Source of the DNA: Ostrinia nubilalis
Taxonomy: Eukaryota; Arthropoda; Insecta; Lepidoptera; Crambidae
Assembly (NCBI RefSeq): GCF_963855985.1
Contig: NC_087093.1
Location: forward strand, 8,811,501-8,875,500
DNA: 64,000 nucleotides
Direction of reading: 5' to 3'
The notes beneath the pieces are model-generated. The model saw nothing but the letters and a program-made list of their open reading frames with translations, ran no database searches and was not told where the DNA came from. The translations under genes were made by a program, and so were the position numbers. Positions 11,269 through 23,102 of the stretch are shown here, in pieces (the first letter of the stretch is position 1; the number at the start of each line of letters is the position of its first letter).

Positions 11269-12350
11269 GTGACTGACTACGAGTGAAATATCTTTTTATT
11301 ACTAACTTATTATTATGTATTATATTATATCTACGAACTGACAATAAACTAAGACATATGACATACATTTTTACCAGCACCTCGTGGAAGGTCTAATGCA
11401 CATTCCTCGGTATGAATCCGCCTTAAATTGTACGAAATACCTTCATTGGTAGTCAAATGTACTTATCTAGCTAAATACTACGAAAATTATTCGTTGCGAC
11501 AATCACCAGATTAGAATAAAGTGCGCTAGGGATTTGATACGGTAGAGACGCAAAGCCGGGGTTTATTGGTCAAATTTTTATTAAAAAAATACATCGTATT
11601 TGCAAACCGTTAGTTTCAAAGCCGTATTTCCTCGAAAACTGCCCACCTGAAGTTATTGAGTGGAGTTGGTGGCATATTTACAGATCTCCGGCCCAATATG
11701 TCCCGTTCGGAGAAACAAGTCTAATAGATTGTGAAATATTTCTGGGACGATATTCCCTTAGCTTCTATAGGATACCAACATTGCATGGCTGGCAAATTGC
11801 TGAGATGCACGTAATAAATAATAAAACAATGTAAATAAAGTAGAGTTTATTAATTTCACCAACGCAATATCGATAGTGTAGTACTTCCTACCTACACACA
11901 CACTTCACACTTTCTGCCTAAGTAGGTACATTTAAAACTACAAAGTACAAATACTGTCAACTCAGAAACAAAGCGTGTCTGTGACGCAAAAAGGCAAAGA
12001 TTCTGACTACATTGCCTTACTTAGCCTTTGCGCGAGAAAAGAGCTAGCTATTTTTAATAAAAAGCTAGCTTTTTCAAAGGCACGCTTTTTATTTATTTAT
12101 CATTATTTTAAGCACTGACAAAAATTTTATGTAAACGCCCAAGTTCCCCCAGTCTGTAATGGTCTTTTAAGCCCGACGTCGTCTAAAGTCATCAGTCGCG
12201 AGCGTCTGTCGATTCGACGTTCGCCGATTAATCAGGCGGTGGATTGGATCAGAGGATATTGTCAGGGCCCACAATGATAAACTGCCTTTTTATAGTTGGG
12301 CCATATCTGAGGGGCTTATAGAAAAGTATATCGAATATTTCAATATCAAA
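11269..12350. other. gene-free intergenic stretch
   Basis: No gene is seen. A short local inverted repeat (agctagct on both sides of an A/T loop) occurs at about 12050-12072. Confidence 0.5.
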
Positions 12351-12618
12351 TAATAATAATAATAAATATCCTTGGACATTTTACACTGCGCTTCTAGTCT
12401 CAAACTAAGCAAAGCTTGTACTATGGGTACTAGACAACGGATATAAACATACTTAAATACTTTTTTTTTTGTAAATACATACTTATTATACATAGAAAAT
12501 ACCCAGTCTAATACAAACAAATATGTTCATGCACACAAATGTTTGTACTGTGCGGGAATCGAACCCGCTACCTCCGGAATAGTAGTCCGTTTCGAACCAC
12601 TACACCAAACGGCCGACA
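12351..12618 (-). mobile_element. tRNA-derived SINE, copy 1
   Basis: On the minus strand the element starts tgtcggccgtttggtgtagt, with an A box (tggtgtagtggtt) and a B box (ggttcgattcc) of RNA polymerase III. It continues through a tRNA-unrelated body (aacatatttgtttgtat..., ccgttgtctagtacccatag) and ends in a TTA/ATT microsatellite. It is about 265 bp. The tRNA-like part would fold poorly as a functional tRNA and is joined to the SINE body, so it is not a tRNA gene. Copies 2 (50421-50694) and 3 (53879-54135) are nearly identical to each other; this copy differs at a few sites. Confidence 0.85.
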
Positions 12619-14954
12619 AATATTATATTTCAATTACGTACATTTGCTTCAGTCTTTGTGTGGTTACGCGATAATTCCCAAACTTTTTGAGAGACCTATT
12701 CAACATCACATCAAATAGAAAACCTTCCGCCCACGTCGCTTCATGATATGTAAATTACTCTTAAATTCTATAAATATTTATTTGTAGCGAATGTTAGTGT
12801 TTACGGTTGGACAGATTGAGATGAAAGGTACGGAGAAAGATTATGTCTTCGTTTCGGATACGGAGGCGGAGCAAAGGATTTTTTTGTTTTCCTTGAAACA
12901 CTTCTCGAAAGGCGATAAAGTAATAAATCATCACACGCGTTATTATGATCACGTAAGTACCTAATAGGAAAATCTTTCAAAATAAAAACAAAATCTAAGT
13001 CATACACGTGGACCAAAGGGTTGCTGATTTACAAGAGAGCCCTCCAAAGTACAGAATTCATTCAGAATTTAACAATACCTTGGTCAAAGTGAGGCCTTTA
13101 GGTACGGCTTTAGGTGAGAATGAATTTTCGATGGGCGTTGTGAATTGTTAACGAAATAAAAAAAAGCTTATTGCGATGTAAATCGCTGGCGGCGACTCTA
13201 TTGGCGGCACTGTCGCAGAGCCGGGAAACTGATGTTATTTTTACTTTATTGACAAGTTCGGACATTATTAAAGGCAACCGTGTGCGCTCCGTTTAACCGT
13301 ATGTCTATTTTATACCAACAGATATAAATTGGAAATGAATTTTTTAATAGGTAAGTTTATTTACAATGTACACATTCACATTCGCCGATGCCTGTATTTA
13401 ATTTTGGACGTGAATTTTTTATCCAGAATGTAGGTATTGATGAAGAGTTGTAACTTGTAATGATACATTTTCTGCGTCATAATTATTCATACCATACGTT
13501 ACTTAATTATTTACCTATCTTATTTATAAAGTTTAAAGTGGTTAACGAAGGTATTAACATGTTGGACCTAATGATAGAGTGAAATCGCTTTGGGAATTGT
13601 TAACTTTTGACCGTCGGGCTTAAAAGTGGGTAACTTTCTGGCGTCTGGGTTAAAATTTGTGAAGCGTCCTGGAATATTTTCATAATGGCTGCGTAAAATT
13701 TTAATAAACAAAGCTGTGAACTACAGGTAAAGTAGGCGGCCAAGTCCCGCCTGTGTTATTCGAAACTACACTATTCAGTGACTGCAAAAAACGTGAGTAG
13801 GATTGGATTTTATTTTGAAGAGCTGTAGTTTCTTTGTATGAAAAAGCTTTAAAGGGTGTTGTTTAACCGGTTAGTGTATGATTGTGTTATGTTGAAACAA
13901 ATGTTAATAATATGAAATAGGAACTACTTCAAATACGAGGTTTAAGCATTCGTAAGCCTCGATACGGATATGAAACACTAACGAAAATTCCACAAATTTA
14001 TTGACAAGGAAAAAAAAGTTTAATTTGTATATAAAACAAAGCTTTTATTTAAGTAATTTCTTCTCTGAGAAAAGTACGAGTAATAATATCGTTACTTATC
14101 TGAAAAAAATAGGTAAGTAGATCTATTGATTTACAATTTGTAATAAATATAAATGTCCATCTCAAATACAAACAAGCAAAACCGCTAAAAATAAACATTG
14201 TTTTAATTGAATTCCGTAACCACTCTAAAACTCCACGAACTTTTAAAAATAACCGATGAAAGTGCACAATTCATCAAAATTGTTATGGCCAAAATCAATA
14301 CAGTGGATATAACTCTGCAATTTAGGCTGTCCGTAACTACCGCGAATTTGTCTGGTGGAAAATACTTAATTGATGTTGATACATGGAGGTCGCACCCTTC
14401 CTGGAATAAGTACGCAAGTGAAAAATGCCAACTTTTCAGGAGCGTAAAAAAACTGTCCTAAAAATTTATTACCATTATTAAAAATATGTGTTATACATCA
14501 AAAGATAGCTAAAAACGTCTGTGAGGGGCCTATGTATTTATATTTAAAATACACTTAATAGGTTTTGAGAAAAACTTAAAAAAGAGCGTTGCGTACTTAT
14601 TCCGCGAAACATATTTAACACCTTGTTGTTGTAATTATGAATATTGCATTGTTGACATGTAAAGGAATACATGCTGTTTGGTATTATTGCAGATAACCAC
14701 TTATTGGCGTTCAGATTTAGTCGTGCATTCAACGTGTAAGTGTAGTTCACGTAGTTTTTCCTCGAACTATTCGTATTGAAATAAATTCGTAAAAAGGATA
14801 ACGTACTTTTACCTTGTGAAAAATTACATTACTTATGGTAGTATTTAAAATTATAGCTTTATTCAAAATCAAAAAGTTACAATATTTTTGCATAACTATA
14901 TTATAATTTTCGGAAATGGCATTTTTAGGGAGAGACGAGCTATCAAAAGGACTG
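12619..14954. other. gene-free intergenic stretch
   Basis: No gene is recognised. ORFs of 70-84 codons at 12801-13016 and 14049-14461 lack any familiar motif and overlap on opposite strands. Confidence 0.5.
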
Positions 14955-15072
14955 ATGCCCGTTTTCACCATCAATCCCTAATTTGTAAGTGACCTCTATG
15001 GTGATACATAACAGGAATTTTGTTTTTATAGGGGTCACTTAAAAATTTGGGATTAATGGTGAAAACGGGCAT
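14955..15072. mobile_element. palindromic MITE
   Basis: The ends are inverted: atgcccgttttcaccatcaa at the left and ttaatggtgaaaacgggcat at the right. The pairing continues into caatccctaattt / aaatttgggatt. The element is about 118 bp, with no coding capacity. Flanking bases do not show a clear target duplication. Confidence 0.65.
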
Positions 15073-15084
15073 AAAACTCATTTA

Positions 15085-15440
15085 TTTTTGCAAGAAGGCT
15101 TTTATAAAGCACTTTTATAGTTTTACACTCCCCAGTATTAACCCAACCACTGCTTCAGGACATTTTTTTTTACGGAAGCGGTAGATAGATATTTTGTAAA
15201 GTTACCATTTAAAACAGAAAATCCACAATCACCATTTGCAGACACCAAACCGAGGAATGAACTGCCGTTTGCAGTATTTGCGGACCAATACGACCTAAAA
15301 CCTTTAAGAGCAGACTCTAATACTTTAAAGACAATCAACGCACCTGTAACTCACCGAGGAGCGGGTGTCTATGGGCGGCGGGTAAACACTTACCATCAGG
15401 TGATTCGTCTGCTCGTTTGCCTCCTTTCCCTTAAAAAACC
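15085..15440 (+). mobile_element. non-LTR retrotransposon 3'-end fragments
   Basis: The left part (aaactcatttatttttgca...) shares a block with 19497-19640. The right part (about 15335-15437) contains cttaccatcaggtgattcgt followed by ctgctcgtttgcc and an A-run. I recognise this string as the 3' untranslated end of a common lepidopteran CR1/Jockey-type LINE. There is no intact ORF. Superfamily assignment is from memory of such tails. Confidence 0.55.
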
Positions 15441-16039
15441 CAGAAACATAACCACTCACAGGTCCGTTCAATTAGAAAGGAAGTTACAGAAATCACTAGA
15501 CCTGAAAAAATATTAACGAACACACAGATTTTTTTTATTAAAAGAGATACCTACCTGAAAAAGGAAAAGAAACAAGACTGACAGTATACTTACCTCATCA
15601 TGCGGTCGTCTGGAATAATACGGAGACAACTCGCGAACGATTATAATATTTGATGCATTGTGTTAAGGTTCGATTTATATTTCACTGAATAACGAACTGC
15701 TTGTAGGTTCCCAGCTGCAAGAAAACCCGAGAAATATTATAATGAGATGAAACGTGTTTGCTTTGCTTGCTTGATGACATTATGAAGATGATCTTCAGAT
15801 TTATGTGACAAAAATGATTCGGATTACCGGAGTACCGATTTTTATAAAATAATAAAACAATATTTTTATATCAACGACCTTTTATCAGGAGTGGACTGGT
15901 CAATTGAAGCTATAATGCTATAATTTAATGAGAACTTACAGAGCAGATAATAATACACCTGATGTGACCATCCACCAGGTTACACTTCAGAGAATGTGCG
16001 AAGGAATTACTCGACCTAATTCCACCAGCCCCCTTCCAT

Positions 16040-16195
16040 CATCAGACGCTGGTTAACGTATCATTCCTACATTGTCGACATTCCACCAGCTTGCACTAAG
16101 CGTTTCGATAAACTATTTTATAATGCGAACAGGTCGCTGCCTGCTGCTGTCTCTCCTGAGCACTATACCGGACCTTATAGGCACTTACAGGTAGA
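16040..16195 (+). pseudogene. LINE reverse-transcriptase C-terminal remnant
   Basis: The frame beginning at 16059 reads YHSYIVDIPPACTKRF followed by a degraded segment up to about 16190. It matches the pattern (HPYVVDIPP..TKRF...) seen near the C-terminus of Jockey/CR1-like LINE polymerases. The tryptophan-rich block that usually follows is eroded. It is a dead, 5'-truncated fragment. Confidence 0.55.
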
Positions 16196-16724
16196 TATCT
16201 ATCATCTTATACTGCATCTCACTTAACATCACATGCAATTGCGGTCAAATACCTTTTGCTACCTAGTTCTGCGTTGAGTTTATGAAGTCAATAGAAGACA
16301 ACAAAATATAAGCTAGTGCTAAAGTAGTTTTATGAACCTTGATGGAACAGTCCAAGCATTGGGTATTGAATGGAATTTGAGCACAGATTTCAATACAATG
16401 TGAATATACCACAAATTGCAAAACCAACCTTGAAACGTAACATTTTATCTGATACATCTGATCAAACTTTTTGATCCCCTTGGCTGGAGCTTAGCTTGTG
16501 TTAGCGTTAAGTACAGTCATGGCTAAGATTCTAATGGAAATAGAATAGAAAGTATTTATTTGTTTAAAAAAAAAATTTTGGCCGATAAAAAACTAGTAAG
16601 GATGGAAAGATAAGTAACTCATTAGAAAAAGATTGGATTAAGATACGGCAGGATTTGATTCACATTGACAAAATACAGATATAGGTTGGTATACTATCTA
16701 TAGCTATCTCTATAGAGAAAAAAT

Positions 16725-16808
16725 ACATCATCATCATTTCAGCCACAGGACGTCCACTGCTGAACATAGGCCTCCCCCAATGACTTCCACATCGCGCGGT
16801 TGGAAGCA
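16725..16808 (-). mobile_element. LINE 3' terminus, inverted relative to its upstream part
   Basis: On the minus strand the sequence reads ASNRAMWKSLGEAYVQQWTS, then a stop and a GAT repeat. This is the very end of a common lepidopteran LINE ORF2. The codons that should precede it lie next to it at 16845-16954 but on the opposite strand, so the insertion carries an internal inversion. Confidence 0.7.
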
Positions 16809-16844
16809 CATAGTACTTACGCAGAACTGACGGCCGATGGGGCA

Positions 16845-16954
16845 GGCAAGGTTATGGAGCGGACACCACGTACCGGAAAACGCAGCGTTAGGACATCCAT
16901 CCACAAGGTGGTCCGACGACCTGATAAAGGTAGCGGGAAGGCGTTGGATGCAGG
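16845..16954 (+). mobile_element. LINE ORF2 segment, inverted partner of 16725-16808
   Basis: The plus strand reads TPRTGKRSV, then after a one-base shift GHPSTRWSDDLIKVAGRRW ending MQA. In intact elements this segment lies directly before the ASNRAMWKSLG block found on the other strand at 16725-16808. The frame is broken once. Confidence 0.7.
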
Positions 16955-17330
16955 CCGAGTAAAAATACAATACAATGAATTTAGCGATGCCTCTGTGAGT
17001 GCAATAAACTGCAGCCGTTCACTATCAACTAGATGAAGGATTTAAAACGAAATTAATTGCTAAAAAACTCAAGTGCTCTCAAAAAACTATTTTTTTTTAC
17101 TACGTCTTGAGCTATGTGGTGCTTTAAGTAAACTGGATGAAGCAAATGAGAAGAAGTAATGTGAAGAATACCAACCTCACAGATGTTCGAACACTGTGAA
17201 CAGGTTTTTCTATTGTGATCGCCTAGCTGTCTGGAGAGACGAATAGGTGGAAATCTATTGTTGCAAACCGCGTCGTGGAGAAATTCGAAAACGTTTATAA
17301 TAATTAATACTATAATTCATAAGAAAGCTG

Positions 17331-18090
17331 ATACAGCTCCACATTTTGGATTATCAAGGCGAAACCATTGGCGAGAAAATACGTGCACAGATGTTTCAAT
17401 TGTGCTAAATTGAATGCTACTGCCAAAGTACAAATAATGGTAGATTTACCAGAACAGCAAGTATCTCAATCTAGACAATTCATGAACAAGGGAGACGATT
17501 TTGAAGGACCCTTTTAAATTTTGATGTCCAAGGGAACAAAACTATAGAAGCCTATAATATAATGATATTTATTGTCTGCATGACTACAAAAGCTACCCAC
17601 ATTGAACTCGTTGGTGACATCACTTCCAAATCCTATAAGGTTCACACTCGATCAACCGGCGTGCAGCGATGGCGAACAATGCATTTAGGTCTGGTCGCCA
17701 TCGCTGCACGCCAGCTGATCGCGCTGTGAGCGCGTTGGTTTGGCCGAACCCTAAGTCTAATCGCTATCACTGCACGCCGGCTGATCGCTTGAGATTGCGT
17801 TGGTTTGGCTGAACCTATTAAGAAAAAAGAACAGTTTTTATTTGGTCCAAAACTTATAGGTGCTTTTATACGCTTTGTTGAAGAGTGGCCGGACCTGTGA
17901 AGCAACCAGGATAGGAACTTTGTCTGAGCCAGGAGTTTCATAAGGCCTGGAAATAAATGCAATTTACTGGACAAATAGCGTCAACACTAGGATAGGCACT
18001 ACATTCCAGTGGCAAGTACAATCTGTGGAGGTCTGCGGAAGGTCGATCAAGTACCACCTGAAAAGAATACAGTCAGTATTCGCTCATCGT
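17331..18090 (+). pseudogene. BEL/Pao retrotransposon integrase relic
   Basis: The first part reads FWIIKAKPLARKYVHRCF, then NCAKLNATAKVQIMVDLP and QSRQFMNKGDDFEGPF, matching the zinc-binding region and start of the integrase core of BEL/Pao elements. After a stop and frameshift it reads KGNKTIEAY and VCMTTKATHIELVGDITSKS, a typical BEL core motif. Beyond a nested insertion (17638-17816) the frame resumes with GAFIRFVEEWPDL, SNQDRNFV and, near 18040, GRSIKYHLKR, the eroded end of the core. No LTRs, protease or reverse transcriptase are visible. It is long dead. Confidence 0.7.
17638..17816. mobile_element. small nested insertion with inverted ends and internal duplication
   Basis: This segment interrupts the BEL/Pao integrase relic between the ITSKSYK and GAFIRF blocks. 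It begins aggttca and ends tgaacct (7-bp inverted ends). It contains two direct repeats of about 62 bp (17690-17751 and 17755-17814, sharing ctgcacgcc and gcgttggtttgg), and an inverted partial copy at the left (ggcgtgcagcgatggcga pairs with tcgccatcgctgcacgcc). It has no coding capacity; the family is unknown. Confidence 0.5.
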
Positions 18091-18594
18091 ACCTACATAC
18101 GAAAAGATGGCAACAGTTTTGTATCAGGTTGTTGCATTTTTAAACGTCTGACCATTACGAGTATGTCCTTTTGATTACAAAAATCCTTAAAATACATATA
18201 AACTTGTGTCATTCTATAATTGGGGACACACCGATTGTTGCTTACTGCTCCAAAAGACGTATAGATACATACCTTGTCACGCTGGCAATACACGCATAAG
18301 CTGATAAATGAACACATGCGGCTCTGGAAAGATGAAAATTTATCACGATAACTACGATAACGATTCACTGAAGAGAGAGACAGAATTTAAAATGGATCTT
18401 GTACTCATAAAGACCGATAATTTTACCACGTGGTAAGTAATCATTGGGACGAATTTTTGATAAACACAGTCTTACAGGGGTATTTAGTGCAAAAAGTAGT
18501 GGATTGGATACTTAAATGACTGAAACTAAGTTAATTTGTGCTTTGTTAATGACTTAATTACATCTAAATAAATGTATCAATATCGGTTTAAAAT

Positions 18595-18880
18595 ACAACA
18601 TCGCCAAAAGCTTCGCAAAATATTAGCAACTAGACTTGCACAAAGATATCTACGTAGAAAATAACGTATCAATTGTTATATATTATAATGCGAATAAAAG
18701 CTTCGTGGAAGAATTAGGCATCTAGACTTGCACAAAATTACCAGCATAATGTGCACAAAAGTTTCGTGGAAAAACTACGCAACTGAACTTGCACTACGAT
18801 ACCCACCAAATAATATCCTAGAATAAGTATGCAACAATAGATACGCGAAAATGTTTTTTAAAGTCTTCGTGGAAGATGTA
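18595..18880. repeat. decayed tandem repeat array
   Basis: Three to four diverged units of roughly 60-95 bp share the pattern aagcttcgtggaa ... ctagacttgcac. Instances occur near 18608-18640, 18698-18732, 18757-18792 and 18858-18875. A further trace (cacaagtggacttgcat) appears at about 19100. There is no coding capacity. Confidence 0.5.
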
Positions 18881-19494
18881 TGTAAATATTAATATGCTAT
18901 TATTCATACGGAACTTTATTAAACAATTAAATGCAAATATATTTACTTCGTTTTTGTTATGGAAATTTAGATATTTTAATGTTGCAATATTTTACATATT
19001 TGTACATAATTTCTTCATTTTTAAGAGAAAAATTATGAAAAAAATTGACAATATGTATTAGCTCCTCCTCGATTTTTTAGTGCAATAAAAAAAATATCGC
19101 ACAAGTGGACTTGCATACTTCTTCCAGGGGGGGTGCGAGGTGTCGAGGCCGAAAACACTATATTGTGATATGAATGAAACACGTGTCTGGTGTGGCGGGA
19201 GTGATTGATAATTGAATTAATGGTTAATTCGGGCCGGCATGAATCGGCTCCCGAAGCAATTTGGGAAATCGGCCGGAGCCCGCCTGAACTGATGAGCGTT
19301 ATTGCACACTCATATATTTCGCTTTGTGCCGAAACCAGCGAGTGTGTAATGTGTTTACGGGTCAAGAACTAGTTCTCTGTGAGGCCTGTGTGCCAAGCCA
19401 GTATTACAAACTAATCTTAGAATGCATCAACAGCTGCGCAATTACATAAGGTTACTTACATTTTAAGTCAATCGTAATGTTTGAACTCATAAAA
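18881..19494. other. gene-free stretch with a candidate regulatory block
   Basis: No gene is seen. At about 19195-19345 the sequence becomes GC-richer around a cluster of homeodomain-type cores (taattg, attaatgg, ttaattc). This could be a regulatory element, but that is speculation. Confidence 0.4.
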
Positions 19495-19496
19495 AA

Positions 19497-19645
19497 ACTC
19501 ATTTATTTTCTGTAAGTAGGCTCTGAAAGAGCATTTTTACACGTCCCAACCCTACCGCGGCGTCAGGACAAAAACATGGGCCAGTGCTGAGAAGTAGCAG
19601 CGCAAGAAACTCAGTCACTATTGTCAGCCCCTTCCAAGATTGTGG
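19497..19645 (+). repeat. LINE-tail repeat shared with 15085-15160
   Basis: The block aaactcatttattttctgta...cgtcaggacaaaaacatgg...gcgcaagaaactcagtcact is a diverged relative of the block at 15085-15180. I recognise it as a dispersed lepidopteran retrotransposon tail. It has no intact ORF. Confidence 0.45.
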
Positions 19646-20935
19646 TATTAGACCAACGTTAAAACACTGAAGATTTTTTCTGAATTCTTTGTAACCTCAA
19701 CTCAAAGGATGTCGATGTGGTCTGCAGCGAGTAAGTATGGCAAAAGAAGAATCAGAGCAGAAGAAATTAATCAATCCTGTTTTTGTTGGTGTTGCCACAG
19801 AATATTAATATTTATGTTCTGAATCCAAAAATATGTTCGAACTAAGTATAAAAAAGTTTCCTTAGCGCCGGAACCGAGCTTGTAGCAAAGTTATGAAACA
19901 AATTCAGGTCAATGAGCCTTGATGAATATTTAAATGGACGTCATCATTAAGATAAGAATAAACAAAAGAAAGTTAAAGATAAAGACAAGTGTTTCTAAAT
20001 GTTCATTAGTATTTTTTTACCTATCTCCTCCGTAAAGTCAGATATTGATAGTTAAATGTTGAGGATAGGTTAAAACGGATATCAACCTCAACAACCTTAT
20101 TCGAGGGCATGCAGTTTTATTATTTTTGCTATATTAATCCAGAGTCCAGATATTCGATTGTTATTCACTTGCTTGCCTCATTCGCACAAGTACTGCCAAT
20201 ATGATATTATTGTGTATGGAAGTAGCGTCTACTTTATACATCATTAGGAAGTTCCGAGAAACTCTGTACGTCATGTCAATGGTGCTCTGGAAAGTACTCC
20301 TCAAACGCAGTAAGGGTCGAATATGAGATATTGGTAAGATATCCGAGATATCAATTATGTCCAAAAATAAAGTGTAGCCCGTTTTTTTTACCTTTAGGTA
20401 AATAATGTAATTAAAGGTGTGAGAACATGACTATCTCTTTAACCACTCCTACTTACTTAGTAATTTCCAATTGGTATTTACATTTTTATAGCTATGTAGG
20501 TAGGTATATTTTAGTCAGGTACCTAGCAATCTATAAGCTTTTTATTTACAGGCAAACGAGACATTTGGTTTGAAAAATAAAGAACTAACTCGCAGTACGC
20601 ACTGTATTGTTATGTCGGAAAAGTGCTTCCTATTTCCGATCGTCTTTGGATTTAGAAATTGGAAAATCAAAACTTGTCCTGGAAAGATACTGGTATTACT
20701 TTGTGATATTGTAGGTACATCCTCTTTTCAATGTAACTTCATTGCTCAAACGAGTAGGTGCTTACATTTGAAGAGGGAAATCACTGAAGGGTCAACTCTA
20801 CCGCTCTGAAAACAACCGCACGTAAGCGTTGGACTTTGAATAGTAAAGTAAAAGAGATTTGGGTGGTTACCTCTAGCCGTGGAACACAGTAAAGAGAGCG
20901 AGCTAATTTGGCTATTAATTTAATAACAAAGTTGG
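19646..20935. other. gene-free intergenic stretch
   Basis: No gene is recognised. A trace of a LINE tail in reverse (caggcaaacgag near 20550) may be present. Confidence 0.5.
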
Positions 20936-21125
20936 TCGCTAAGCCTAGTGGCTCGGGTACCGGATGCTAGCTGCGGTTGCGGCTTCGAATCCCGCCGGGG
21001 GCAAAAGTGAAAGTTTATGAATAAAATATGTATACTCATAATGTACTTATTTAGTATTCCATCGCTATAGCTCTATTTTGGGGCTATAGATGTAATATAA
21101 TTTTACTCTATAAAAAATGTTTGGT
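20936..21125 (+). mobile_element. diverged tRNA-derived SINE
   Basis: The head reads ggtcgctaagcctagtggct, then cggcttcgaatcccgcc, which are degraded polymerase III A- and B-box regions of a tRNA-like head. An AT-rich body follows. It is a different and older family from the three SINE copies at 12.4, 50.4 and 53.9 kb. It is not a functional tRNA because the acceptor stem does not pair. Confidence 0.55.
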
Positions 21126-21133
21126 TACTCCTT

Positions 21134-21271
21134 ACACAAAAAAGTGACTGGCGAACTAAATGTTAACTATAACCAAACCAAGCTTAGCTCACTACACAAT
21201 TTTAATGTTTGTTTAATTTACACAACATAGTTCCTTATAACCTCCAGTTCGCTAGTCACTTTTTTGTAAGC
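21134..21271. mobile_element. MITE with about 27-bp inverted ends
   Basis: The left end cttacacaaaaaagtgactg and right end cactagcgaactg-type sequence are reverse complements: acaaaaaagtgactggcgaac pairs with gttcgctagtcacttttttgt at one or two mismatches. It sits directly against the LINE scrap beginning at 21272. It has no coding capacity. Confidence 0.6.
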
Positions 21272-21370
21272 AGTAGCCAGACGAGGCGAAGAAGATCGGC
21301 AAGACTTGGAGCGAGATCAAACGCGAAGCTCAAGACCGAACGCGATGAAGGACTGTTGTGGACGCGTTCA
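21272..21370 (+). mobile_element. LINE ORF2 scrap, relative of 10376-10733
   Basis: The plus strand reads DEAKKIGKTWSEIKREAQDR followed by TR, a stop in place of the usual Trp (TGA for TGG), then RTVVDAF. This is the same LINE family as the minus-strand fragment at 10376. Only about 30 codons remain. Confidence 0.65.
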
Positions 21371-23102
21371 GGGTAACTAACGGTTGTGTGAATTGTTTTT
21401 ATTGTAATTTTGAGAATATAACAGAAATTAACATTGAATAAAAGAGCCTTTATTGTGTCACAATTGTAGCGTGAAACAAATTAGGTCAGTAGCATATGAA
21501 ATTACATATTCAGTGAAACAATCCGTTTAGCCGGCCTCACTGCTTCACAGCTTTATTTTTGAAATGTTCCCACTTATTACTTCATTCTGTTATTTATTGT
21601 ATCCATGAATATGATTCGTACTTGTAATATTATCAGACATGGCACATAGCAACAATGTCTTTTTAGGGTCTAAATTAAATTCTGAAGAAGTATTTCAGCG
21701 TTTTCAGGGTGCAGCACAGCTAAAATCATAAATATTTTTAGGTACGTTAAAGCACTTATATTCAGAGCAGTAGACACGAACGAGTTTTCTTCAGCTGGCC
21801 CGTGAAACGATTTACTCGGTTAGTATTTTTTTTAATTGGTGAAGTATTAATAGATTTTAGTTTCCATTCTTAGCGTGATAGTTTGATATTTTTAACGTCT
21901 ATTTAAAATATGGACCTAAATTTCTACAGATATAGCTATACCTACATAATTATAACTTACTAACCCGAGAAGTACACTTCCCAGGTTAAAGAGAAGTAGG
22001 TATGTAGTTTTACAATCACCATGAAAAATGGCTGCCTTAGGTTATACATTGTTTTAACTTTGTGTATGGACGGAGCGACATTCAACCTGTCATAAACTGT
22101 CGTGTAAAATTAAAATGAAACTGAACTTCAACAGTTTAGTGCTAATTAAGTTGGTTGCAAAAGGGTGCAGAAAAATATGAAATAGCATTAAAATTGCTAG
22201 CAATTCAGGGTAAGTTTGTAGGTTAAGCCATAAAATGCCTTCTTAGAACTCGCCATGGTAATATTGCAAATGGCACATTAGTATACTTAATGGATGCCTG
22301 AGTCCTTAGTTGTCCTTATGATCTAAATAAATATCCACACAGCTGTGTATTTTCATTTTCTTACGTCAGAGAGCCGAAGAAATGTACAGGGGAAAGCCAT
22401 CAAGTCGCAAGACATCTAACCGCATTATCGGACGGTCGTTCGGAGCAGTTGTTTACCGCAAAGTCCGAAGGCTAAACACGAGGGCCAGTGCCCGGATTAC
22501 TTTATCCTCGACGGTCACTTCCCTGACACTGTAACACCAATTATCACTGTGTTTTAGATAGTAACCTACATGAGCTTGCTTAGTTTAAGACGGCTACTGG
22601 CTTGCTGAACGGATAATCAGATTATTTGGAGAAAATAGAGAGAAAAGCGTTTATATCTTTTCACTGTTAAGCTTTTGAGGGTTAACCTTTTCTCTATATT
22701 CAGATGTAATAAAACGGCAGCGCGGCGGATAATTTACCTTCACAAAAAGACTTTTATTTAATTGAATCAGTATTTAAGCTGTAGTCAATCAAGTCGGATT
22801 TCATATGAAAAGGATTTAAACAAAAGTTATTTTTACAGTATGACGTCTGTGTTGTTCGGTTCACCCGGTGCGTACCTAAGCGATAAGCGATCTTCATGGG
22901 ACATTTACATGTTTAAAGAAATATGCGCAGTTGGTATAGGAAATGTCGGTGTCGCGAAACACAATTTTGTACCTCATTATACCTCTCTGTGTTCAGTGGA
23001 GTGTCACTAAGGTTAAAGGATCTTCAAACGGACACGTGTATATGTTAGTAAACGTGATTACAGGCTATGTTACAGGTAATTATTGCTTTTCGTTATTTTC
23101 AG
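21371..23102. other. gene-free stretch with a GC-richer block at 22365-22540
   Basis: No gene is recognised. The block at about 22365-22540 is clearly richer in GC/CpG than its surroundings (for example cggacggtcgttcggagc). It has a 54-codon frame with no known motif and could be a conserved non-coding element or an unrecognised exon. Confidence 0.4.

Noticed and set aside
12545..12618. Possible tRNA gene (also at 50421-50495 and 54060-54135)
   Set aside because: Polymerase III boxes are present, but the tRNA-like head is fused to the same body and tail in all three copies, so these are SINEs.
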